Source: Candidatus Zhuqueibacterota bacterium 4572_119 (GTDB lineage: Bacteria > Zhuqueibacterota > Zhuqueibacteria > Thermofontimicrobiales > Thermofontimicrobiaceae). Taken from it: a stretch of DNA of 10,377 nt. Location of the stretch: NCBI GenBank assembly GCA_002084535.1, contig NBLI01000151.1, forward strand, positions 1 to 10,377, written 5' to 3'. Positions 1-7,140 of this stretch are shown here, piece after piece (the first letter of the stretch is position 1; every line of letters starts with the position of its first letter). A program made the position numbers and the translations under genes. The notes beneath the pieces are model-generated. The model was not told the origin of the DNA. It searched no databases and saw only the letters and a program-made list of their open reading frames with translations.

Positions 1-501
1 GCCATTAATTCCCGACGGAATATCCACAGCGAAAACAGTTTTGCCGCTTTGGTTTATCGTTTCAATAATTTCCTTGTATTTTCCTTCAACGGTTCTGGTT
101 AAACCTGTCCCGAAAATCGCGTCCACAATAGCGTCACATTTTGATAAATCTGATTTTAAATTTTCAATTGTTTCAAATTGTCCGGTTTGAATTTTGAGAT
201 GTTGAGTGATTTCATAATTTGACCTGGCAGCACCTCTGTATTTTTTCGGATCGCCTACAATAATAATTTTTGCCTCTCCGCCCAATGAATGAATTTTCTT
301 AGCTACAACAAATCCGTCCCCGCCATTATTCCCCAATCCACATATAATCACAAACTTTTTACCTGCTATCCCAAACTCATTCAAGATCATTGAATACGTT
401 GCCAATCCCGCGTTTTCCATTAAAATCTCATCAGGAATGTGAAAGTCTTCAATCGCTTTTCGATCGAGATTTCTCATTTCATCTACTGTGGAAACTTTCA
501 T
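1..501 (-). CDS. nnrE: NAD(P)H-hydrate epimerase, YjeF N-terminal domain (partial, 3' end outside window)
   Basis: This cytosolic metabolite-repair enzyme interconverts the R and S forms of hydrated NADH/NADPH so that a dehydratase can restore the cofactor. The 167 visible residues start at an ATG at 501 preceded by a GAAGG Shine-Dalgarno site (511-515, 9-base spacer). Family hallmarks are in order: LMENAG at residues 27-32, the NNGGDG nucleotide-binding loop at 58-63, D127 followed by GTGL at 131-134, and DIPSG at 160-164. The frame is open to base 1, so the C-terminus is missing. Many bacterial homologues continue into an ADP-dependent dehydratase (NnrD) domain, and whether this one does cannot be seen. 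It follows the polyferredoxin gene after about 120 bases and has its own candidate promoter, so it may be transcribed separately. The epimerase assignment is secure. Confidence 0.93.
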   Translation of the reverse strand, partial: MKVSTVDEMRNLDRKAIEDFHIPDEILMENAGLATYSMILNEFGIAGKKFVIICGLGNNGGDGFVVAKKIHSLGGEAKIIIVGDPKKYRGAARSNYEITQHLKIQTGQFETIENLKSDLSKCDAIVDAIFGTGLTRTVEGKYKEIIETINQSGKTVFAVDIPSGING

Positions 502-531
502 ATTATCAATCCTTCAACTATATTTTCAAAA

Positions 532-561
532 CTTATAGGTGGTTATATTTTTTTTCGCCAA
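532..561 (-). promoter_or_regulatory. Candidate sigma-70-type promoter for nnrE
   Basis: On the minus strand a TTGGCG box (556-561) is separated by 18 bases from TATAAG (532-537). This would place a transcription start about 25 bases before the nnrE ATG at 501. The match is reasonable in both boxes, but the region is AT-rich, so chance matches are common. If real, it uncouples nnrE from the upstream transporter operon. Confidence 0.35.
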
Positions 562-621
562 ACTTCGTGAATTTTGTTAAGTCCTCTTACTTTGCACAAG
601 CAGTTTAGTACCTATCCAGCT

Positions 622-2088
622 TTACCACATCCAAACATTGAACAAAAATATTCCCGAAATCAAAAACGCCATCAATAAAGGAATGGTTTTTGAGACAACG
701 CTTACCTCAATAGTTGATTTCGCTAAATATTTATTGGTTTGAATTATTTTTACCAGAGAAACAGTAGCTCCAATTAATATTAGTAATAAAGGCAACCATC
801 TCAATGTACTCATAGCTACAATTTTCCCAGGTTCAGCTAAAGTTTGATTTACAAAAATCGCTTGATATGAGTTTACCCCATCAGGATCTTTAAATGGTAA
901 AGCAATACCTTTGAGCCACTTATTCCATTTATCCAAAGATTTTGATAAGTGAGCGGAAACAAGAAGCGGAATAAACGCAATGGCATAAGTTTTAAAATAA
1001 AATGAAAATTTCTGTTTTTGTGAAAATAGTTTATACAAACCCGCGAAGCTTAACCAAATTATTGCGGGATAAACAACCAATGTCCAGAGTCCCTTTAAAA
1101 AGCCCTTCCAATATGGATTTTCAACCCCAAAAACATGTCCTATCCAGTGCGGCGCGGCCAGGAACAATTCTTTTATTTCTTTATTTAAAGTCAATTCATA
1201 AGTTAAAAAGCCAGAGATAATTACCAGAAATAGCGGGATAGCGATTGTGATGTTTTCTCCAGGAATAATATCTTTAAAAAATTTTCGGGTTCCAAAACGA
1301 AAATTGTCATGAGGACATGCTTTAACACACTGCATACAGAGTAAACAATCTTTGTTAGAGTTTAGTTTCGGAGGATTGAGCAAGCTGGGACATCCGCGGT
1401 TATTCCACTTGTTATAAGTTTCCAAAGATCGGCAGTCTTTAGTAGAACATTGATTGCATACTTTTTCATCGATAACACGTAATTCAAAAGCCGCATTTCT
1501 GGAATAGCAATTAAGTAATATTCCCACAGGACAGACGAAAGAGCAAAATGACCGATATTTAAAAAAGAATCCAAAGATAAACGCAATTGCGCCGAGAGAG
1601 ATTAAAAATAACGCTGCTCCATGAGGCATGCGGTGTATGTGAAAGGTTGTAACAACAAACTGCACAATCAGATAACCGATCACAATTAAAATCCCGTTTT
1701 GAAATATTTTTGGTAATAACTTTTGCGGAATTCCAAGTTTGCGTCCAAACCGTTCAGCCAAATTCATAATTAATTCCAGCGGACAAACCTGGCACCAGGC
1801 TCTGCCAATAAAAAATGCGATCCAGATCATTGAAGTCCACCAGAGTCCCCAAACCACAAAGGTCGTGATATTTAATTTGCGATAGAGCAGCTCAGAAGCG
1901 GAATTAAACTCAAATATCGGCTGTCGCCAGCCATAATAGATAAATAATATAAAAAAAGCAAGAGCAGCAAATTGAAAAATATATGGGAAAACAGGAAGTT
2001 TAACAAGCCAGCGAATAAATGAAATTCCGAGAATATTTTTATTCCAGGGCAGCTTATTACCTGTAAAATGATTACGAGATTCTGACAT
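622..2088 (-). CDS. Membrane polyferredoxin, NapH/NosR/FtrD-like 4Fe-4S protein
   Basis: This is a multi-pass inner-membrane iron-sulfur protein that probably carries electrons between the membrane and a partner on the periplasmic or cytoplasmic face. With the start at 2088 it has 488 residues. Cys-Pro motifs typical of the NapH/NosR/CcoG group follow early helices: CQVCP (C99, C102) and CSFVCP (C182, C186). A ferredoxin-like segment then has C211, C214, C219, C233 and CLLCMQCVKACP (C248, C251, C254, C258), enough for two 4Fe-4S clusters. About nine hydrophobic segments are visible, several of them after the clusters. The start at 2088 is preferred over the ATG at 2103 because GGAG lies nine bases before it. 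It follows the permease stop by 46 bases and sits where a ferric ABC operon often has its ATPase. FtrD of FtrABCD iron uptake is a related type, so a metal-reducing role is plausible but inferred. Confidence 0.85.
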   Translation of the reverse strand: MSESRNHFTGNKLPWNKNILGISFIRWLVKLPVFPYIFQFAALAFFILFIYYGWRQPIFEFNSASELLYRKLNITTFVVWGLWWTSMIWIAFFIGRAWCQVCPLELIMNLAERFGRKLGIPQKLLPKIFQNGILIVIGYLIVQFVVTTFHIHRMPHGAALFLISLGAIAFIFGFFFKYRSFCSFVCPVGILLNCYSRNAAFELRVIDEKVCNQCSTKDCRSLETYNKWNNRGCPSLLNPPKLNSNKDCLLCMQCVKACPHDNFRFGTRKFFKDIIPGENITIAIPLFLVIISGFLTYELTLNKEIKELFLAAPHWIGHVFGVENPYWKGFLKGLWTLVVYPAIIWLSFAGLYKLFSQKQKFSFYFKTYAIAFIPLLVSAHLSKSLDKWNKWLKGIALPFKDPDGVNSYQAIFVNQTLAEPGKIVAMSTLRWLPLLLILIGATVSLVKIIQTNKYLAKSTIEVSVVSKTIPLLMAFLISGIFLFNVWMW

Positions 2089-2097
2089 AATATATTT

Positions 2098-2101
2098 CTC
2101 C
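2098..2101 (-). promoter_or_regulatory. Shine-Dalgarno site that decides the polyferredoxin start
   Basis: GGAG on the minus strand lies nine bases before the ATG at 2088 and overlaps the alternative ATG at 2103. The upstream ATG has only A/T-rich sequence before it. The shorter reading (start 2088) is therefore favoured. Confidence 0.65.
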
Positions 2102-2134
2102 ATTGTTTTTTAAAAATATTAACTTAATACATTT

Positions 2135-3736
2135 TTAAAGCATAATCAAGTTTTTTCGAAATGACTTTAGAGTTAGAAAAAAAACTCCTAATGAGATAAG
2201 AATAATGAGCACCAGCAACATACATAATGCGGCTGCTAAATTTTCAGGACTGTTGGCAGTAATGGTGAAAATTTTTATTGGTAGAGTGGAGCTTCCTGGC
2301 GGATAAACAAGTAGTGTAGCGCCAATCTCGCCAAAGCAAAAAATAAAACCCAAAATCCAGGCAGCGATTAATGCTGGCTTACTCAATGGAATTATTATTT
2401 TCCCGATAATTTTGAAACGACCTCCACCTTCCAAAAAAGCAGCTTCTTCATAAGATACAGGAATCTGGCTTATGGCACCTGAAATTACATTTTGTGTGAT
2501 GAAAACAAATCTGGCAATGTAAACGAATAATACCATTAGTATTGAGTTGTAAACAAAATAAAAAGGGGCGCCCCGATTCCAGAGGCTAATAAGTCCAATA
2601 CCGAGAACAGTACTTGGAATGGCAAATGTGAAAAGCGTTAATGGATTAATGGATTGCCAATGTTCGCGAATACGAAAATAACCAAAGACAAATCCAAACA
2701 GTACCAGCGTGGTAGCGCCAATTCCTGACCATAATAAAGAATGAAGTATTCCACTGCTGGCTAAATTAAAGGCTTGAATATAAGTGTTCAAAGGCAGCGA
2801 TTTACAAACTAAAACAGCAAGTGGTAGTAGAACAAAGAAAAAGAATGCCAGCGACACTAAAATGAGTACAGGTATTTTCCAACGTTTTAAATTAATAATT
2901 CGATAATTCGCATATCCCAGGCTTTCCATTATACCTGTTGAAATACGGTTAACTAATTTCCTGCTGGAAATAACAATCACTAAAGCAACAAACACCAAAA
3001 TAACAGCATGCGCCGTTGCGGTTTGAAAATCGTAAAAAGCTGAAAACTGTGTTAGAATCTCAACCGTATAAACATTTGTTCCTAAAAAAGCAGGCACGCC
3101 GAATTCAGACAATGCTATAATAAATACAAATAAAAAGGCTGCCTTTAAAAAGGGAAGAATAAGCGGTAAAAGAATCCGGGACAGGATTTTCCTTTCGCCG
3201 GTATGCAATAAAGCTTCATCTTCAAAACTTCTGTCTATACCATAAAATGCAGCAAGGCAAATCAACATTACCAACGGATAATAAATGTTGGTCAAAACAA
3301 AGGCAGCGCCTGGCAGGCTAAATAAAAAATCAGATGTGAAGCTGCCCACTCCAAACAATGTCTGCAACAATCCCTGCTTTCCGAGAATATGGCTCCAGGC
3401 GATTGATAAAATATAGGGTGGAAAAAATAAAGGGATAAGAAATCCGATTTTGAAAAAACTTTTAAAAGGTAAATCTGTCTTGCCTAAAAAATATCCTAAA
3501 GGGATTCCGACGGCTAATGCAAATAATGCTGTGGAGAGTCCTAAAGTCAGGCTGTTACGGAGCAACCGCCAATTTTGTAGATTTGAAAATATTTTTTGAT
3601 AAGCGGCAAAATCAAAATTCCGATCATTAAAAATGGTTCCGATTATCATTGTGATAATCGGAACTACAGCGATTATTATAAAAAGTAATATTAATAATTT
3701 TGCAAAAATGTTTTTCAATTTTAATAACCAAGCCAC
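2135..3736 (-). CDS. Fused two-domain ABC transporter permease, ferric-ion (FbpB/AfuB/ThiP-like) family
   Basis: This inner-membrane channel of a binding-protein-dependent importer has 533 residues and two tandem permease halves of about six helices each. Each half carries a cytoplasmic EAA loop, the docking site for an ABC ATPase: one around residues 172-191 (EDEALLHTG...LLP), the other around 429-450 (YEEAAFLEGGG...IIP). Fused permeases of this length are typical of the COG1178 iron/thiamine group. Translation starts at GTG (3736), inside the last codons of the binding-protein gene. The two genes overlap by 16 bases and no clear ribosome site precedes the GTG, so translational coupling is likely. 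No partner ATPase gene is in the window. A strong perfect inverted repeat lies at codons 25-34. Substrate cannot be read from the permease alone, and iron is inferred from the family and its partner. Confidence 0.9.
   Translation of the reverse strand: MAWLLKLKNIFAKLLILLFIIIAVVPIITMIIGTIFNDRNFDFAAYQKIFSNLQNWRLLRNSLTLGLSTALFALAVGIPLGYFLGKTDLPFKSFFKIGFLIPLFFPPYILSIAWSHILGKQGLLQTLFGVGSFTSDFLFSLPGAAFVLTNIYYPLVMLICLAAFYGIDRSFEDEALLHTGERKILSRILLPLILPFLKAAFLFVFIIALSEFGVPAFLGTNVYTVEILTQFSAFYDFQTATAHAVILVFVALVIVISSRKLVNRISTGIMESLGYANYRIINLKRWKIPVLILVSLAFFFFVLLPLAVLVCKSLPLNTYIQAFNLASSGILHSLLWSGIGATTLVLFGFVFGYFRIREHWQSINPLTLFTFAIPSTVLGIGLISLWNRGAPFYFVYNSILMVLFVYIARFVFITQNVISGAISQIPVSYEEAAFLEGGGRFKIIGKIIIPLSKPALIAAWILGFIFCFGEIGATLLVYPPGSSTLPIKIFTITANSPENLAAALCMLLVLIILISLGVFFLTLKSFRKNLIML
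3636..3664. repeat. Perfect 13-bp inverted repeat with 3-base loop inside the permease 5' coding region
   Basis: GTTCCGATTATCA (3636-3648) is followed by TTG and then its exact reverse complement (3652-3664). In the mRNA this would form a 13-bp stem-loop about 70 to 100 bases into the permease reading frame, encoding part of the first membrane helix. The arms contain ATTATCA/TGATAAT, the half-sites of a Fur box, but in the outward orientation, so a simple Fur operator is not indicated. Such a perfect stem is unusual in coding sequence. Confidence 0.85.
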
Positions 3737-4734
3737 TGTTTCAAAAATGGTTGAATTTCTTCAAGTTTTCGGGCAACTTCGGAATAATTTATATCCATAC
3801 TTTTTATGTTATCCAGACTCTGGATTTTGTCTGGTAATTCTACTCCTTTGTGCAGCGGAAGTTGGGCACATTCCATTTTAGCGAGTTTTGCCTCAACTTT
3901 TCGGCTTAATAAATAGTCGATTAATTTTTTCCCATTTCCCGGATTTGGGCCGCCTTTAATAAGACTAACTGCATTGGGAACCACCAGCGAACCCAAAGCA
4001 TCCTGATCAGGATAGATCATTTTAACTGGTTTATCTTCGATAATACTCATATATGCGTCATCAGTGTCCATCAGCCCGAAAGCAACTTCTCCATTTGCTA
4101 CCAAATGGCGTGTCTCACCATTGCTTGAAACAATTCGTACCTGGTTTTGTTTTAGTCTGCTAAAAAAATGTTTTGCTTTTTCTTCACCAAGAGCCACAAA
4201 CCAGGCTGCTGAATGGAAGGTTGTTGTGCCAAAAAGCGGATTCGCAATAGCGGTTTGATTTTTCCATTCCGATTTCGTATAATCAAAAATTGATTTCGGC
4301 ACATCTTTTTCAGCCACTAATCGAGTGTTGTACATTATCACCCTGACTCTTGCTGAAAATCCTGTCCAATGATTTTCAGGATCGATAAATTTTTCGGGAA
4401 TCCCTTCAGCCGATTGGGAAATATAAGGCGTTGTGATACCCTTATTTTTTAGTAAAATTGGTCGAACAGGATCATTACTCCAAAATACATCACATTGAGG
4501 CCGGGCATTTTCCGCGATTAGTCTATTCAAAACGCCAGTACTTTTTGTTTCTTCTGTATCGTAAAGCGCCTTGATTTTGATACCTGTTTCTGCTTCAAAA
4601 TCTTTTAAAATCGGTTCCGAAAAAAGCTGGTCTTCAGATGTATATACGACGACTTCATTTGCTTCTTTTCTTGAACAACTCCAAATGATTAGAAATAACA
4701 GCATAATTGAAAATATTAACTTTGTAATTTTCAT
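3721..4734 (-). CDS. Substrate-binding lipoprotein of a ferric-ion-family ABC importer (COG1840-type)
   Basis: This is a periplasmic, membrane-anchored receptor that would bind a metal or small ligand and hand it to the adjacent permease. It has 337 residues from the ATG at 4734, which has an AGGAG site (4742-4746) seven bases upstream. The longer open frame up to 4932 has no such site and would bury the signal peptide. Residues 1-20 form a lipoprotein signal ending in IWSC (Cys20). The mature protein begins with VVVYTSEDQ and continues with family-like blocks: CDVFWSND (81-88), IANPLFGTT (163-171), DTDDA (223-227), YPDQ (241-244) and LIDYLLS (271-277). This pattern matches the Fe3+/AfuA-like group. 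However, the adjacent Tyr-Tyr pair used by FbpA to bind iron is not visible, so iron is a family-level guess. The gene leads the apparent permease/polyferredoxin operon. Confidence 0.88.
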   Translation of the reverse strand: MKITKLIFSIMLLFLIIWSCSRKEANEVVVYTSEDQLFSEPILKDFEAETGIKIKALYDTEETKSTGVLNRLIAENARPQCDVFWSNDPVRPILLKNKGITTPYISQSAEGIPEKFIDPENHWTGFSARVRVIMYNTRLVAEKDVPKSIFDYTKSEWKNQTAIANPLFGTTTFHSAAWFVALGEEKAKHFFSRLKQNQVRIVSSNGETRHLVANGEVAFGLMDTDDAYMSIIEDKPVKMIYPDQDALGSLVVPNAVSLIKGGPNPGNGKKLIDYLLSRKVEAKLAKMECAQLPLHKGVELPDKIQSLDNIKSMDINYSEVARKLEEIQPFLKQWLGY

Positions 4735-4741
4735 GTTTTTT

Positions 4742-4746
4742 CTCCT
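4742..4746 (-). promoter_or_regulatory. Shine-Dalgarno site of the binding-protein gene
   Basis: AGGAG within AGAGGAGA on the minus strand lies seven bases before the ATG at 4734. It fixes the start at the lipoprotein signal peptide rather than at any codon further upstream. It also lies only nine bases downstream of a long stem-loop. Confidence 0.8.
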
Positions 4747-4755
4747 CTTTACAAT

Positions 4756-4812
4756 CGGATTAAAAAACCACATGGAAATTAAATGCTTTTTTCTGCGCGG
4801 TTTTTTTATCCG
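4756..4812. repeat. Imperfect inverted repeat / mRNA stem-loop just upstream of the binding-protein ribosome site
   Basis: Two 16-base arms, 4756-4771 and 4797-4812, are reverse complements at 14 of 16 positions. In the minus-strand transcript 15 of 16 positions can pair, counting one G-U wobble, with a single A-A mismatch. The stem encloses a 25-base loop. It begins 13 bases after the barrel gene's final stop codon and ends nine bases before the AGGAG site. The U-run lies inside the 3' arm rather than after it, so it is not a standard intrinsic terminator in either direction. It could stabilise or process the operon mRNA, or gate translation. Confidence 0.6.
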
Positions 4813-5310
4813 AGTGAATAGTGTATCAGTAAGTAAACCTCCAGACCAATTTAGATAACACAACCGTATCTTCAACCTTAAACTGCGAACCCTCTGTACT
4901 GATTTTTTGATTAACAGCCAGGTAAAAATCACTGCCGATTTTCGGAATCCAACTCAAACGGAAATTTAACATAATTTCCTCATCATCATTATTCCATTGT
5001 CCGTAAAAGCTAGTATTAAGTTTAGGATTAAAAGCATACTCGATTTTTCCGCCAGTTTCATGGGTAACAAAATTACCTTCAGGAAACTTCAACTCATTCC
5101 GTTCATAATCAGCGGTTAGATTCAAATGTTTATTCAAATTCAACCGAAAAATAATTTGATTCTGAGCTCGTGTGCCGGTGTAATACTTACCCCAACTTGT
5201 CTCTCCACCGATAGCTATTTTTCGTCCCCGAAATGTATAACATTGAATTTCATTGGCTTATTAAATAAATATAGCACATTTATAAAGTAAAGCTGATTGT
5301 ACAATGAGTA

Positions 5311-5329
5311 GATCATATGTCTTATGATC
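5311..5329. repeat. Short perfect inverted repeat at the breakpoint of the DUF5916 gene
   Basis: GATCATA (5311-5317), a five-base loop and TATGATC (5323-5329) form a perfect 7-bp inverted repeat. It lies where the barrel protein's family-like sequence stops (after ...NLVFDH) and about 50 bases before the double stop. It may be a scar of a local rearrangement, or chance in AT-rich DNA. Confidence 0.5.
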
Positions 5330-6967
5330 GAAAACCAGATTACGATAGAACCATTCGCCGCTTTTGGTTCCAAAACCCAGCGGACGAAATTCTGTACCGA
5401 TGGATTCTAACTGGTTGGTATCATCACTCCAATAATAATCAATATCAATTGGCTTAAATTCCAGTTTACGCATCCACGGCAAAAAAGCCGGACGGGGACT
5501 AAATTGTAATTCTGTGTAAAAATGCTTGAAGTTTTTTCTACGCGTAAAACCCACTTCAGGATTAAAATCCTTCTGAACCACAGAATATGCCATATCGTAT
5601 TCAATAAAGTCATTGGGCATACTTAAATAAATCCGATAAGCTATATTTTCTTTATTCGCTTGACCCGTTGTTTGCGATTGTGCCATAGCCCCGCCAAAGC
5701 GGATATTTTTATCGCTGAACAACTTGGACGAAGCATAACCAAAATCAACACCGTAAATGGAATTTGATGTGTCGGAAGAGTTTTTTGTTGTAGCGATCAT
5801 TCCTACATACGATTGTTCCAGCACATCCTGTTTTAAGCGCAACACCGAATAATTGGTTGACAATTCACTGCTCTTTTTGGCTGTTTGAATGGATAGAGCG
5901 CCGATATTTGTACCGCCCTCTTTACCGATCAACCGAACTCCGCCAACAATGGGGATTTCTTCCCGATTTTTAATTCCAATACGTCTGCTATAAAATGCAT
6001 ACGTACCATGTCCCAGACTGAAATCGAAAGCACCCTTTCCTTCCAGAAAAAATTCCCGCTTCTCCGGATAATAAAGAGAGAATCGGCTCAAATTGATTTG
6101 AGATCGATCTGATTCAACCTGGGCAAAATCTGTGTGAGCAGTAAGATTAAGTTTGAGATTTGAAGTCAGCAAATAGTTCACATTACCGCCAAAACGCATT
6201 ACTTGGGCAGTTTCCTCATTAGAAGTCTTTTGAAAACCCGCTGTTGCATAAGGTTTGATTTCCAGTAAATGTCCACCAGAAATTCCTTCCAATCCAACAA
6301 GCGTGCCAGCGTGAGAAACCATTTCCAATTCATAATCGCGAGACCAACCTTGCCACATTACCTGTTCTTTTTTTCGCCTGATATTTCTTTCAAAATTTAT
6401 TCCCCAAACTTGTTTTTCTTTTTTGGGAAATATTAAAGTCGAAAAAGGGATCACAATTTCTGCAAACCAACCTTCATCTGTAACTTTTACCGCGGCATCC
6501 CAGACACCGTTCCAGGCCTGGTTTTCTCCTTCTCCTTCATCAGTAATTAATACATCTTCCCGTGCGCCGTTGGGATTGATTACGAATAGATAACCATTTC
6601 GCCTGTCCAGATAAGTATCAATAATTATTTCGAAATTAGCTTCACTCCAATGCGGAAAATCCCGTTTCATCTCTTTGGCAATAATCTTTCCCGGTTCGCT
6701 GTCATAGCACCAGACCCCGAAATAGAGACCTGATGAAGTATAAACAGCTCCCACCTCTGTTCGCTCGGTTACAGGTTCACCCTCATTAAGCTCTCTTTGA
6801 GTGAAATTTGAGATTTTTTTTGTTTTGCTCCAGCATAAATCTGAAAGGTCGCCATCAACTCGGGGCGCGTTTTTGACTTTTGTTAAAATTAGTTGGTTGG
6901 GCAAAGAAACCTGAGCAATGAGTGAAGCTGAGCTTAATAAAATTATTAAAATAGTACTAATTTTATA

Positions 6968-7052
6968 TAACCGCAAGGACGCAAAGAACGCGAAGAAAAT
7001 ATAAAGGAAAAATTCTGTAATGTTTGCGTTTACTCTGTGAGTTATGTGGTTA
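6968..7052. repeat. Intergenic-type imperfect palindromic repeat with CGCAAGGACGCAAAG arm
   Basis: The plus strand starts with TAACCGCAAGGACGCAAAG and ends with a diverged reverse copy, TTTGCGTTTACTCTGTGAGTTATGTGGTTA. This composition, with iterated 'ACGCAAAG' units and TAACC/GGTTA ends, resembles a dispersed intergenic repeat I recall from many environmental bacterial genomes. Here it lies inside the apparent N-terminal extension of the DUF5916 frame, just upstream of the signal peptide. Only one copy is in the window, so membership of a repeat family cannot be proven from this sequence. Confidence 0.55.
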
Positions 7053-7081
7053 AATTTCTTTTCAATGGGAGTTCTTTTCTG

Positions 7082-7109
7082 TGGGAAAACATTTTTCCCA
7101 TCTTTTTTT
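7082..7109 (+). terminator. Terminator-like hairpin with T-run, within the barrel gene's 5' extension
   Basis: TGGGAAAA (7082-7089), loop CAT and TTTTCCCA (7093-7100) form a perfect 8-bp stem, followed on the plus strand by TC and seven T residues. The shape is that of an intrinsic terminator reading rightward, yet no plus-strand gene ends here. Together with the adjacent repeat it suggests that this stretch originated as non-coding spacer. Its activity is uncertain. Confidence 0.35.
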
Positions 7110-7140
7110 CCCAGAAATCGGTTACTATGCTCAACATATT

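Noticed and set aside
390..608. Plus-strand open frame of 72 codons
   Set aside because: It is antisense to the start of nnrE and its spacer, has no ribosome site, and the composition is that of a shadow frame. The same applies to the other plus-strand frames over the window.
502..621. Intrinsic terminator after the polyferredoxin gene
   Set aside because: Only short weak stems are visible and the nearby homopolymer is an A-run on the transcribed strand, not a U-run.
3641..3659. Fur box in the permease gene
   Set aside because: The half-sites ATTATCA and TGATAAT are in the reverse arrangement from a Fur operator, and the site is about 75 bases inside a coding region away from any promoter.
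4735..4932. Upstream extension of the binding-protein frame to 4932
   Set aside because: It overlaps the C-terminal end of the barrel gene, lacks a ribosome site and would put 66 residues before an evident lipoprotein signal peptide.
5258..5263. Programmed stop-codon readthrough or recoding in the barrel gene
   Set aside because: There are two consecutive TAA codons, the strongest form of stop, and the preceding codons do not resemble the family. Decay or sequence error is simpler.
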